A DNA stretch of 64,000 nucleotides from Tigriopus japonicus (GCA_010645155.1 CM021313.1:3401466-3465465), one strand, 5' to 3'; positions 49,501 through 61,819 are shown, counted from the first letter of the stretch. Notes: generated by a model not told the origin, from the sequence alone. Made by a program: numbers and translations.

Positions 49501-50851
49501 TTGCACACAATGACACATGATAAGCACATGATCAACGAGGAAATGACCAATCTACCACAATAACATCATCTCAGATGTACCAAACTGATCCAAATTAATC
49601 ACCAATAGATACAGGATGTAAAAGTCACTTTCACAAACTAAACAAACATGCTGTGCCTTGAATATCCTTGTCCCTTCTTGTGTTGAGGTAGTGATATTCA
49701 TACATCAAATTAAACTCAAGTCAAGAAATTGGCCAAGGATCAGTTAATTACAAACATCAGTACAGTTACACTGAAAGGTAATAATGCAAGGCCCTACATT
49801 CAGGAGATACCCTTCTCATGATTTTAATCAAGGGGAAAAAGATTCAAAACACGTCATAACAAAAATGACAATTTCTGTCATATTCCATGGGGGAAGATTT
49901 TAATTTTTGCATTTTTTTTCTTCCGAAGACTTAAGCCAATGGTGTGGTACCACTGAAAGTGGAATGCCATTGAAATTAAAAAATTCTTGAAATAACTACC
50001 CGTGTCTAACCTTGTATTTCTTTTTGGAAAGGGATGAAAATACCCTGAAATGAAAAACGCCTACAGGGCATATTGGATACATTGGAGGAAGGTGCTAAGT
50101 GTACAATAAAATCAATCTGCTCTTGATGGTATGCAAAGGATGGCACAGAAAACTCCAAAAAAAAACCTGGAATTTCTAATATTTTAAGCGAACACATTTA
50201 CCAGGTTGTTTTTTTCTGATGCAATGGTGGGAAGCAGACCTTCTTTGAGAACAAATGGAAGATTTGAAACGCTTGAGAAGGGCATCTGAGGTTTTCGTAA
50301 TGTTTTCAAAAAAAGCAACTAATTTTAGTGTTCCATTTCAGAGCTCGGATTTCTGTTTAGTTTTGAAAAAAATTCAACAATCGTGTGCTGGAGATAGAAT
50401 TGAGAGTTTGAATGAATGGGACGATGATATATGTCCCAATATCCAGTCAAGTGAATCCTTGGATTGTAAGAGCATTCAACGCAATGAAGCCAAAAATGTA
50501 AGCATTGACGACCTCAAGAAAATTCGCTACAGTGTCGCCAAATACGCCAAGAGGAATATGGCTAAAATCAATGTTTTTATTGGAGATTCTTACGTCCAAA
50601 AGTTTCTTACTGAAGAAAAAATCACGGAGATTAGTTTCGTCGGCAACATTGGGGGTCTTCTCGGCTTATTCGTGGGATTTAGCTTTATCAGTGCGGTTGA
50701 ATTTTTGTACTATCTCATAGTTGTCAAAAAAAGTCCTCAGTCAAATTGTAAGACCTCGAAAAGAAAGAAAACGAACGTCCAACCAAAACCCTCGATGAAT
50801 AATAAGAAACCGATAAATGCCTGGATTTCAAGGCTTGATGAGAAAACCTAA
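46595..50851 (+). CDS. DEG/ENaC (pickpocket-type) sodium channel subunit, 5 exons
   Basis: Exons are 46595-46701, 46758-47426, 47490-47804, 47868-48144 and 50342-50851, in phase, giving about 625 aa. The cytoplasmic N-terminus has the gating His-Gly motif (TSLHGYGYLF). TM1 is VGWVCVIIASMSCLSVLLYM, followed by the FPSIAICNMN motif. The extracellular region has NGFRMLLDAESYDY, GFVLAILYH and the cysteine block CLYEAALQKVEKECGCMSA. The second helix, FVGNIGGLLGLFVGFSFISA, includes the GxS selectivity filter as GFS. A Lys-rich cytoplasmic tail ends the protein. The family forms trimeric amiloride-sensitive channels at the plasma membrane for mechano-, acid or peptide sensing (family knowledge); the stimulus here is unknown. 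The last intron (48145-50341) holds a 1.6-kb transposon. AATAAA follows near 50872. Confidence 0.9.
48410..50004. mobile_element. Non-autonomous TIR transposon in the last DEG/ENaC intron
   Basis: Terminal inverted repeats of about 76 bp (roughly 6 mismatches) start CACGGGTAGTTATTT at 48410 and end with its complement at 50004. They share ATTTCAATGGCATTCCA and CAGTGGTACCACACCATTGG. The flanks both read TCTAA, a possible 5-bp target duplication. About 1.6 kb with no transposase frame. The superfamily is uncertain. Confidence 0.85.
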
Positions 50852-52336
50852 TCTATTCAATTTGCAAAAAAGAATAAAAATAAAAATATTACCGAATGGA
50901 ATTTGCAACCTATCTGTCCTCTAATTACAATTCATTCCAAGTCATGCGCAAAAAGGAACCATTCCATGACTTGCTGTTGTATTTGAAAACTCGACGTGCC
51001 AGTAAGGCAAAAGGCAGCTGTAATTAAAAAGGTTTTTAGAATTGAAACATGGTATGGATCATGACTAAAAGGCGGGAAGTTATGTGAACACATAAAAAGT
51101 ATCTTTTTTACACAAAAAGACATTTTTAGGAGTATCTCAACATTTTGGTATAAACATGTATCTTAGCATTTTTCAGGATATCTTTTCCCAAATAAGATGT
51201 AATTTGACGAACATTGATCATTTTAAACTTTTTTTTCGGAAAACTTGATGCTTTTGAATGTCATAACTGAGCACAAAGTCATTCATTCATTATTTACAAT
51301 GAACCGCAAATTTATCAAATACCAATACTGCGTTGGCAATATTTGAAAAAAAAACATGTTTTTGAATTCTTGATGCAGTTTCTGTTTTGAAATCTTGAAA
51401 TGAAATCATGGAAAGATCCATCATGACCTTTCTCTCACCGGTATGAGGAACGACAAAGTTTCGTTAATAATGTATTTGACATCACTAAATGTATGAGTTT
51501 TAATGGAAAAAATAAAAAAGGGCAAATCCTGTTTATAATCAAAAGGGGATTCATGACAGTACGATCTTAAAAATGGACAAAGTTAAGCAATATATAGCTA
51601 TTTAAAATCACATATTTCCAACAATCTAGTTGGAAACAGAAGCTCTTTTTTTCGTTTTTTTCTTTGGTTAGAGACCGAGAAAAACATAAAAGAAAGAAGA
51701 GTGTCTTTTGCTTCACTTTCAAGCCAGGATTACACTTCGTATTATACCACCCTTTAATCATGACTCATGAGTGAGTCATGACTGACCTTCTTCCTCGATC
51801 TTTATGCTTTTCATGACAATCAAAAGGGAATTTGCCTATTTTTTTTTCAAACAAAAACAGTTGCAAGTCTATTTGCAGTCCCCATCAATGTTCAAGGAAC
51901 TTTCGGTTGTCCAAAACTGATGTTTGACCATTGTGTTTTGCAAATCCATGCTCTTCGGGGAATCGGTGAGCGGTCTTTATTTACTGAACCACTTCAGAAC
52001 TTCAAGCACTATTTTGAAATTGAGAATCGCAAAACGATAAGGAGAAAAACTATCGTTTTTTTGTGGTAAAATCAAGCTTGGTTTCAACTGGAAATACAGC
52101 CAAAACTGGATATTCGATCACTGTCTGTAATTCCCCGATTATCTTGAACTTTTTACACGTAGTTATACTCGCAGAAGCATCCAGAGTTGTTTCACCTCAA
52201 GATTGCGCTGATTATCACTTTTTTGGGATTTTGGAGCTCAACTTTGGCTTCCTTGACAAAGGGAAGTTTTTCTCTGATGGCTAATGGTTCAAAATGAATG
52301 TGCAATGTTTGATCTCAAAAAAAGTCTAAGATTAAA
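50852..52336. other. Intergenic region
   Basis: AT-rich, with no supported gene. The one motif worth noting is the paired AP-1-like palindrome at 51757-51783. LINE sequence begins near 52337. Confidence 0.4.
51757..51783. promoter_or_regulatory. Paired AP-1-like sites in a palindrome
   Basis: TGACTCA (51761-51767) and TGAGTCA (51772-51778) lie back to back within a palindrome. Both match the bZIP AP-1 core. A functional role is inference; a palindrome this short may arise by chance. Confidence 0.25.
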
Positions 52337-54440
52337 GGTTTGGAAGAGTTGTCTACAACACAACATGCTCCATTTATCTCTGTCACCGACACTTGGTCAA
52401 GGGACGGAGTCCTTGACGAAGAGCTAACAATCAAAGGGTTCATTCTACATCGTTATGATAGAGAAAGGTCTAAGAACAAAATATTTCCTCATGGAGGAGT
52501 CTGCCTTTTTATTTGAAGCGATTTATTAGTAAAATGTCAAACGGAGAGGTGAAAATTCTTATTGCACATCTTGTTCCTTTGTTTCATTCAGCTTAGGACT
52601 AGAATTCATCATGAACGAACTGGCTAAATCTATTTGTTCCCAATACCTTATTATGGGGGATTTTAATTTCCCCAAAACAAGTCCGGTGGCAGCCCAGTCC
52701 ACTTGGTAACATTCCATTGCCAAAATCAAATTCCAAATCATGTCAGAGAATGGAGGAATTTATGTTTGATTTAAGTCTATCCCAACATGTCTGGGAACCC
52801 ACAAGAAACGAAAGTGTTCTCGACCTGGTTTTTGCTAGCGTCCCTGACCTCATTAACGGTGTTCAAGTAGTTCCAGGTATCTTGTCCGATCACAATTATC
52901 TTGAACAATGTACCACTATTTTAGTTGATTGTTCAAATGTTCATAATGAAAAAGTTCCCCGAACTGGACCAGCCAAATATCGGTTTAAAGAGAAGAACTG
53001 GGCCTTGATAAATGAAAGGCTGGCCAGTATTAATCCCTTGGCTAAAATAGAGCAAGAGAGTAATATTGATAATCCTCTCAAAACCATGATTGAATGCTTT
53101 GCCGAAACTTGCACTCAATTAGGCATATCCTTACTGTCAAATAAGCATGTACGAGCGGAAATGCCCACAGAAAAAAGCTTTTTAAATTACGTGTTTCTCT
53201 GATCAAACGGCTAAAATCAGTGGTAGCTAGTTCATTTCTGTTTGAATGCTTAAATCAAAAGATTAGGGATATTGACGATTTGATAAAATCCTCTCAAATC
53301 AAGGATCAAGTGTGGAAAGAGACTAAAGGTGTTCAGGAAGTTAAAACGAACCCAAAAGCTTTCTACAATTTTGCTTCAAAAACTTCAAACTTCAAACTTC
53401 AAACCTGTTGGTTTTGATCCCTGTTGGACCATTTATGTTTGACCGCAAAGAAGTATCCAACCCAACAGAACTTGCCAATATTTTGTCCAATCAATTTGCA
53501 TCGGTATTCTCAACTCTAACTCGGTCAGTACAGAATGAGCCTTGTTTAGGTGATGGGGCTCGTATACTAAGCGAATTGACAATCGACGAGTCTCGTGTTA
53601 AAGAAGCCATTAAATCCCTCAACAATTCGAGTTCTCCTGCTCCTGATGGTGTGACAGTTTAATTTCTAAAACGTACTACAGAAGTTGTCGCCCCAATCAT
53701 TTCCCATATTATGAATAGGTCCATGTCAGAGGGAAAAATCCCAGACACCTTAAAATTGGCACATGTCATTCCAATACGCAAAGTACAAAGGAGAACCAAA
53801 GGCAGCCCAGAAACTATACACCAATTTCATTAACTTCAAACATTTCAAAAGTAATGGAAAAAGTTATCAAGGTGCAACTTTTGGAATATTGAAGATAGCA
53901 TTCCTGATCAGCAACATGGGTTCCGCTCTCGTTTCAGCACAGTAACCCAACTGGTTCAGCATTTTGACGACATAATTGAGGGACTGCAGCATAATCAATG
54001 CGTTGATGTTGTTTATTTGGACTTGGCGAAAGCTTTTGAAAAGGTAGATCACAATCTACTGTTTCATTTTTTGTCTGAATCGGGAATCAAGGGCAAGTTG
54101 CATGCTTGGTTTAAAAACTTTTTTACCAACCGCACCCAAACGATGAAAATTGAAGGAAGTTTCGGAGGCACTCAAAATGTTTTTTCTGGAGTCCCACAAG
54201 GCGCAGTATTAAGGCCAATACTGTGATATTTGATTTGTGCTCTTTATTGCGCCATTACAACGTCTCTATTTCCAGTCTTCAATCTCATCTTATGCGGACG
54301 ACACCAAGCTGGTGTTCAGCAGAAACTCTAATCAAAAATTCTGATGAACTTCAAAGTGATTTACGTAGATAGGATATACCAATGGGTATCTGAAAATAAC
54401 ATGGAACTTAATAGAGAGAAATTTAGGACAATGACTTTTA
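52337..54440 (+). pseudogene. LINE copy 1: endonuclease and reverse transcriptase, degraded
   Basis: Non-LTR retrotransposon of a Jockey/CR1-like type. Endonuclease pieces in order: TDTWSRDGVLDEELTIKGF with HGGVCLFI (about 52337-52510), MGDFNFP (about 52655), then TRNESVLDLVFASVPDLI and ILSDHNYL (about 52800-52910). Reverse-transcriptase pieces follow: NNSSSPAPDGV (about 53620), VVYLDLAKAFEKVDHNLL (about 54008), FSGVPQGAVLRPIL (about 54183) and SYADDTKLVF (about 54275). Several frameshifts and stops separate them. A (CTTCAAA)n microsatellite sits near 53385-53405. It ends around MELNREKFRTMTFNP. Confidence 0.85.
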
Positions 54441-54462
54441 ATCCTGCAATATTATTTCATAA

Positions 54463-57212
54463 TTTCAATTTAATATTTCAAAAATATTTGAAAAGCTTGT
54501 TAAAAAACACTTTTAGAATATCTTGAAACTCAAGATAGCACTCCAAATGAGCAACATGGATTTTGCACTGGTTTTAGCACAATGACACAATTAGTTCAGC
54601 ACTTTGACGACATAATAGAGGGACTACAGAATAATGTTGTTTATTTGGACTATGCGAAATCGTTTGACAAAGTGGACCACAACCTGCTGCGTCATTGTAT
54701 GGCCAATCTTTGATTAAAATGTAAGGTCCTTACATGGCTAAAAAAAACTTCCTGACAAGCCGCACCCATAGAGTGATAAATAAAGGAACCCCTCGGGTAC
54801 TCTCGTCATGTCTTGTCAGGAGTCCCTCAAGGTTCAATCTTAGGCCCGATTTTATTCGTACTCTTTATTGCCTCGCTACAAAAATTACCTTTCCAATCGT
54901 CAATTTCCTCGTTTGCTGACGACACAAAACTAGTTTTTGGTAGAGGGCTAAATGGAGAGAAGAGACACTCCCACTCAGCCGCTTGAATGGAAAATTACTT
55001 TGGCTTTGATAGCCTGGAGTTGGGCAGAGCACCTCAAAGTGCTCTAAAAGAAGAGTGGCTCGACTGCCCAGGCAGAAATTTGTCAATTTTTGAGCTGATT
55101 TTGTAGACAAACGGGTCACAAAAATAACTTCTTTTAACATTAGTATCCAAGCCCATTGTCATCCCAATACCCAAAGCACTAAAAACATGAAATACGTTTG
55201 TCAAACTCAAATTTGAGAATGTCAGAAATGTTATGATTGAGAGGTTGTGTTATCCTGAGATTATTCTTTGCCTGGTTAAACACTAGGACTTGGTAACATA
55301 GATTCTCCACAGCAAAATAAGATAATTTTTCGGGGCCTTCTTGATCAGCCTTTTCTTCAAAGACTGGATTGTCCCAACCTTGGGAGTATGTCCAATTTGA
55401 CTATGACCAGAGACAAGTTCGTTCTCTGTGACAAGACTTGAAGGAAGAGAGCTTGTTGATGTTAATCTGTCCATGTTAACCCCAGAATCATCTGACAAAA
55501 TCATAGGGAGAGTTGACTGAGCCTGTCCTATCTATGCATATCTATGCTTTGAAATACAAATGGACAACGGGCCAAGTTGACCAAATGTTGCACCAGTCCT
55601 AAATGTCAAATGGTTAGAAAGTTTTGATTGGTACTCTTGCATTAATATTTGAATGTACCCTCTGGGTACAAATTATTTTCTGACTTTTAATAGTTTGACC
55701 TATAGTCATGTTGATTGAGCTGCAAGTACATTTTTTGAACTGAGTCCAACTCATTGTTGGAGCTTGGAACCCTTTTTGCATTTTGAGTGTAAGGACAAGC
55801 ACATTAGGTCTATGACGTATTTTTGAATTTGGCGCCATAACTAGGGAAGCAGAGAAACAGCAAACTGTGTTCATAACAAAATCCTTGCTAATGGGAGTGA
55901 CATTTCTCTCCACTTAGCCTCTAGTTTTTGGGAGAAACTCGCAAAATTCAAAGAATCTCCAGGCTGATTTAGACCGGCTATATAAGTGGGTTTCAGAATA
56001 CAATATGGAATTAAATGGAGAAAAATTCAAGTGCATGACTTTTAATCCTAATGGTGTATGCTCTCCTACATATACAGATAATCGTCAATGCCCTATAGTT
56101 ACAGCACGCAAAAGATCTGGGTGTAATTACTGTATAGAGGATGATGGAAAATTTGAAGAACACGTTCAAACTAAAGTGATCAAAGCGTTCCAAACATGTG
56201 GATGGATTTATTGAACTTTCCAGTCCAGAGACCCTTTTATCATGAAAAAAACTTTATAAATCTATTATCCAACCTCATCTGGAATATGCCTCCCACATAT
56301 GGGTTCCAATGAGCGCGGCAGGATTAAACAAGATTAAAAGGGTACAACGATGCTGTACCCTCTGTATTGATGGTATGCTCCATTTAAATTATTGGGAAAG
56401 GCTCCAAAAGTTGGAAATGCATAGTATTCAACAGCGGCACGAAAGATATCAAATTCTTTACATTTTCAAATGTCTACACGGCTTCTGCCCAAACCCAGGA
56501 ATAGAGTAAACGATTAGCAAGAGAAGAGGCATTACATTTATCCCAAGGTATACATAAAGCTTGTTCAATTGACACTAAGTTGTTAAAAAATCTGAAGACT
56601 TCTTTAGTTTTAAATCGAGCCCCCAACCTGTACAACCTTCTTCCTCAACATCTCAGACGATTCTACACATTAGATGGTTCTTTGTCAAGTTTCAAACGTG
56701 ACTTGGATCGTTACCTACAAACCGTACCCGACCAACCGTATGTACCGGGGTGCCCAAAAGCGGCAAATTCAAATTCATTACATGACACCTGAATTGGGCA
56801 AGGCTCCAAATTCTCGAAATGTACAATGTAGGTACGAGCGATACCTTATCTTAAACGTGTTCAAATGTCTTCATGATCTGTGTCCAAACCCAGGAATTGA
56901 ATACACACTAAGTGAAAGGAGAGGCATTACTTGCATCCCGCGAAATAAGCATGCTTTGTCAGCCAACAAGCTTCTAAAGAGCCTAAAAACGTCTTCCGTT
57001 CTAAACAGAGCCCCAAATCTATATAGTATTTTGCCAGAGCATCTCCGACGATTCTACTTATTAGATGAACCCTTGTTAAGTTTAAACGAGAATTGGAACA
57101 ATTTCTACAATCCATCCTCGATCAGCCATATGTCCAAGGTTGTCCAAGGGCGGCAGACTCGAAGATATTACTTGACCAAATATTTTATAAGAAATGACGT
57201 TTTGTAAATTTA
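54463..57212 (+). pseudogene. LINE copies 2 and 3, truncated and interrupted
   Basis: A second copy begins inside the reverse transcriptase (FCTGFSTMTQLVQHFDD, near 54557). It continues through SFADDTKLVFG (about 54908) to a hAT-like insertion at 54941-55923, then resumes with NLQADLDRLYKWVSEYNMEL, QPHLEYASHIW and RAPNLYNLLPQHLRRFY up to about 56790. A third fragment (about 56784-57212) repeats only the C-terminal region (RYERYLILNVFKCLH, RAPNLYSILPEHLRRFY). All have stops or frameshifts. The same 3' tail resumes at 58916 after another insertion. Confidence 0.8.
54941..55923. mobile_element. Non-autonomous hAT-like element in the LINE
   Basis: The 8-bp target duplication GTTTTTGG (54933-54940 and 55924-55931) is perfect. 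The ends are inverted: TAGAGGGCTAAATGGAGAGA against TCTCTCCACTTAGCCTCTA, extending to ACTCCCACTCAGC and GCTAATGGGAGT. Joining the flanks restores LINE sequence (KLVFG + N), which confirms the insertion. No transposase is recognisable. Confidence 0.85.
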
Positions 57213-57220
57213 CTCATGAC

Positions 57221-58915
57221 TAGAGTGCGTTGAAAAATTTACTGATTTTCACAAAAAAATTAAATTAAATTTACTCCAAAAAGGCCAAAAAAAAAAAAAA
57301 ACAATTATTCCCTAACTGTATCAATAATGGTAATATTGAATTTAAAGTTACATTTAGTCATTCTGGTAATCATTCTTTGTAATCTAGCTACAACTCAGCA
57401 CATTAAGTTATTTCTGGCTAAATATTAAGGCTTTATTTCTGGCATTGAAGAAATTTATACTGAAGACAGATATGTTCAGCGTGTCCAATTGTTCAAGATC
57501 AAAAAGAGCTAAATACCTCAGTTTAGTGGCAAATTTTGGAGCTAAAAGAGCTAATTTTTATGGAAAATGAGCTAAAAAAGAGCTAAATTTAAAAAGGCTT
57601 TAACACTAATATAATCAAATTTTTGGACCTTTTGTAATTGGCAGTGTCTTTAAGACATGGAAAAATTGCTTTTTAGAGCTTTTTTTCTTACTATCTTAAG
57701 AACGGCCAAGAAAAAAGGTTGTTCTGCGAAGTGATGTTGGCTTTTTGAATGTTACAGATAGAGCAGCGATAATGAAAAACCTTTATGCCTCGGTTATTGG
57801 CAAAAGCCGTTTTTCATTTCGGGGCCGACCAGAGAAAAATCTAATTTAACCCCTTGTTTCGCCCATAATTCAAAGCTCACAAGCTAAATTTCAACCACAT
57901 CAAATGAACTTTTTGTCAGTTAGAGTAGAGTAGTTAAAATCAAAGAGTAAGCTAAGTCAAAGTTTTAGTCGGTACCAGCACGCAAGAAGCACTGGAATCA
58001 TGGAGTGGGAGGCAAGCAATGAGAATAATGATTTCCAGTAAGAGCAATTCAATTACGTTCTTCTGCAAATGAGACCTTACATATGTTGACAAGAATACGT
58101 ATTTCAATTTTCAGCTCAATCGAACGTCGGAGACAAAAGTTACGCTCTCTCAAAGTTCAGTGCAAATCCTACCGAGAATGAATGAACTGGCCCTTTTGTG
58201 GTAATCGTTTTACCACAAAAGGGCGAGTTCATTCATTCTATGCTCTCTTCAGTACATAAGTTTGAGAAGGCATTACTTTTCACTCCGGCATTCGATTGGG
58301 CTGAAATTTGAAATACGTGTTCTTCTCAATGCAAGCCAGGTCTCATTTGCAGAAGAACGCAAATGGTTCGTTTCTGCTAGAAATCATAATTCTCATTGAT
58401 AGCCTCCCACTCCATGATTTCCGTACTTCTTGCAGCACGTTAATGGAGACCAAGACTAGCCAAAAGTTGCTATTTTTGGCTTCAGCAAGAAGAGCCATAG
58501 TTTGGAGTCAATTGTCCTGAAAATCCTACGTATCTGTAAGAAGAATGACCATTTTTAAACAAGCCTCATTTTGTAGAGGTAGAAAATCTGGCAACTTCGA
58601 CAATTGTAAAAAGGAGCCAAAATTCCCTAAAATTCTCAGAAAAAGAGCTAAAAAATGGCCAAATATTTCAAAAGGGGATAAAAGAGCCAAAAGAGCTAAA
58701 TGCTCAAATTTGGAGCCAAATTTCCAAAATATGAGGAAAAAGACCTAAAATTGGGCAGCCTGGATGTGTTAGCACCTGTCTTTTGGCGCCAATTATGACT
58801 TGAGGTCACCAAAAAATGGCCCACGAAAAGGGCCAAAAAATTTAAAATTGGACCAAAAAGTGGCAAAAAAATTAAAGAAAATTAACGATTTAATTAAATT
58901 TTTCTACTCACTCTA
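57221..58915. mobile_element. Non-autonomous hAT-like element in the LINE 3' region
   Basis: The 8-bp target duplication CTCATGAC (57213-57220 and 58916-58923) is perfect. The ends TAGAGTGCGTTGAAAAATTT and AAATTTTTCTACTCACTCTA are inverted repeats. The body is AT-rich, with many AAAAAGAGCTAAA blocks and no transposase. A 450-bp foldback element is nested at 57983-58432. Confidence 0.85.
57983..58432. mobile_element. Complete 450-bp foldback MITE, nested
   Basis: A nearly perfect hairpin across its whole length. It starts CAAGAAGCACTGGAATCATG and ends CATGATTTCCGTACTTCTTG, and the centre near 58208 reads CCTTTTGTGGTAATCGTTTTACCACAAAAGG in two halves. The 7-bp direct repeats CAGCACG (57976-57982 and 58433-58439) are the target duplication. 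It is the same family as the interrupted copy at 18195 in the cyclase intron. Confidence 0.9.
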
Positions 58916-58965
58916 CTCATGACTTAAGGGGAAACCATTCCCTTGTATCGGTTAAAAATTCGAGG
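58916..58965 (+). repeat. LINE 3' tail after the hAT-like insertion
   Basis: Continues the LINE 3' UTR, with GGGGAAACCATTCCCTTGTA matching GGGAATCCCATTCCTTGTAG at about 30566. This shows that the element at 57221-58915 split a single LINE. Confidence 0.6.
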
Positions 58966-61381
58966 ATTGTCCAAAAAAATATGAGAACAAGAGAGGGCAC
59001 CTAAGCAGGATGCATTCAGGGTGGGAGGAATATTTCGACAACCATCTGGGTGACGAAAATTGTCAGTTTTCTCTTAAATTGTCTACAAACTAATTAGATG
59101 GGAACCAGACAGTGACATTTTTTCTATTTTGTTATGCTTTTTATTTGAAAAATCTCTTTCATTAATGTAGATACAGTACTTTCTCATAGCTGCAAATTAG
59201 CTTCCTATGAAAAACTCAATGAGTTTGCATTTGAATTTACACAACGTTTTATCGAAAGCCATTAGCATCCATGTCAGAACCTCAATTTATCACAACGTTA
59301 ATAGGCAATTTGTTTTTCACCGAAGCGCTCGTTTCCAATCGATAAAATCCTCTTTAAGAGACAGGAGTATCACCATTCATGGAAAAGTAGTTACTAATTT
59401 ATTTCACCATTATTGGAAGCCACTCGGACAAATTGCCATCAGTTGAAAGTGGAGCGCCATTATATGGACAAGATATTTACAACTTCCACAGAACATATTT
59501 AGTATGGGAGTGACAAGAAGATACATTATCAATTGAACGAATCTGGCCCTTATTTTGAAACTTGCCGCTTGTGATCATCAGAATTCAGTTCAATAAAGAA
59601 ACCTTACTCTTCAAATCCGTCAAAGAACTGCATTTGATTATGCCCCAACTCTATGGTTCTGATTAATTAGGAAAAATGTCATAAGTAAGTAAGAAAAATA
59701 TCATTTATGCCATTATTTATTGTATCTTGTCATGTCTGCGATAAGATAAAACAAAAAAGATAAAACTGCAATAATTGGTTGATGAAGTGTTTCATCAGGA
59801 TCAGTGTTCAATATATAGTTTTTAGGGAAACAGTTCTCAGAGACATCAAAAATGGCCAGATTTTTGAGTTGCATATATCTCTATGGAAAAGCTAAATTCA
59901 GCTCTCATGATGGGTGCTTGAGTCACAGTTGCTTCATAGCTGATATATTTTCTTGGCTTTTCCGCTAACTGTTTTTCCTTACGCTTTCCTTACGCGGTCA
60001 TCAAACTAAAAATAATCTTTATTGCGTGTTTCATCACACATTGGACATTTCCATAGGTTCTATTTTGTTGCTTTATAGGGTCCAGTAGTTAAGCAATGAA
60101 GTACATAAGCCTCGAAAACTATCAGCGTTTATTTGAGCATGGTAGAAGGAAGGGGATATGGCACTAACCCAAATACATCGGCTTTTCTGTTATTCATGTA
60201 AAATGAAATGGCACAGCAACACCAATTGAAATGTAATGAGACAGTCTTACCAAATCCAAAATAATAAAAATGGTTAAAATGATCTTGATGACAAATTTAC
60301 AGATTCTACTAGACGTAAAACTTTGAAAACGTGTGCTTACTTTCTAGATGTAACCTGCTATGCAACTAGGAGGCTTGAACATCAAATCATATAAGAACTA
60401 GATGTCACTTTGGCTTTATGTTTTTTCAAAGTGAGATAATTCGGTCCAGTTGTGGTAACTTTGAAGATTTCAGGGCGCCCGTGTTCTTTGAAGCAACTGA
60501 GCTCAATCTTGTTTAGGGATGGGTCGGCCCAAGAATTTTCGGCTCCGGGTCAGGGTCGGTTCGGCGGTTTTTCGGACCGGTTCGGAAACGAAATATAAAT
60601 TTTAGATCCGGATTAATATACTTTTACAAAAATCTGAGAGAAAATATCGTCTTCTCACGTTGCACATTTAAAAAAATCGAGCCATCTACCTTTGAGAGAA
60701 AAGTAAACAAACGTGTCAATGAAATATGTAAGTACTAAGTTCCCCTTTTTGCATACTTCACAATCCTTTCCCATGAAAAGCACTTTTAGACACATACGTT
60801 GTAGTCTGGACGTGACATAAAAACCGTCCGTTTGAACAAAAAGTACTTAACTACTTTCTGATGCATTATTAATTTTGCATCATGTTTGAGGCCATATGAC
60901 AAAGAAAACGTTTTGGATCCGGTAGAATTTGACAATGAATTATAAACGATCAAAAATCGATTTGATTTGATGGAATCTTTTTTTGTTTCCTTTTCTTCTT
61001 CTGACTATTGAACAATAATTGTACCTTATTTTTTCAATAATGCTTTGGTATCGTACATGGCCACACACATCCTCATCTATAATTTTGTTACTCAATCGCT
61101 CATGGTTGGTCTAAGGTGACAATACTTTTCTTTCTAATTGGGTCTGTGTCATTGCAGTACAACATGACACGTTTGCATTGACGATTTTAGTTGTTTTATT
61201 CGACAAATATGTCTGTCATTTTTGTCAGCAAAACATTAATTTACCTTAAGTTTTGTTTCCTTGATTTCTAAATTGATGAATGAAATACTCATCTCTTGTA
61301 ATGACTTGTTTCGAGTTGAATTTTTAGCAAAGTGTTGCCATACTGGACCTTTTTTTCTTTTTGGGTCAAAACGCTTACGAC
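58966..61381. other. Intergenic region, no gene seen
   Basis: AT-rich sequence with short frames only. A GC-richer patch at 60515-60590 with repeated TCGG words (GGGATGGGTCGG, TTCGGACCGGTTCGG) looks like one end of a degenerate DNA transposon, but no partner end was found. Confidence 0.4.
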
Positions 61382-61731
61382 TAAAGAAGCTCATGGGAAA
61401 GAAGCGAAAACTTGACCCTAGCGAAAAGTGGCGTTAACGTGAAGCTTCAAAAAAGCCCAACATACCGAGAAGCTAGGGAGAAAAAAATGCAGGAAAAGGA
61501 GCCCTTCGATCCGAAAAATATTAACACAATAAATTGAGCACTGCTTATTATGCGATATGACAACTGAATAGATCGGTATTGGCATGATTTACTTAAACTG
61601 ATCGCAAAATCAAATTTCTTTGCAATTTGGACTTCCTGAGTTGATGGTGGCAACAACAATGGCAAACAATCAAAGCTTCAAAAACCCCAACAACTTGGCC
61701 TAGTTTTCGCTTCTTTCCCATGAGCTTCTTT
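61382..61731. mobile_element. hAT-like MITE, 350 bp
   Basis: Perfect inverted ends of about 31 bp, TAAAGAAGCTCATGGGAAAG at the left and its complement ending at 61731. They are flanked by the perfect 8-bp duplication CTTACGAC (61374-61381 and 61732-61739). No coding capacity. The clean ends suggest a fairly recent insertion. Confidence 0.88.
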
Positions 61732-61819
61732 ACTTACGACTACCAGACACTGACAGTGACCCTGTTTTGAGAGACTAGCTGGCTCTTGCTAAATGGTGGT
61801 TCCAAGTTTTGTGAGCCCT

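Noticed and set aside
56005..56792. Long frames as host genes
   Set aside because: Translations match the LINE reverse-transcriptase C-terminus found in other copies within the window.
60515..60590. TCGG-rich patch as a transposon
   Set aside because: Only one end-like sequence seen; no inverted partner or target duplication found.
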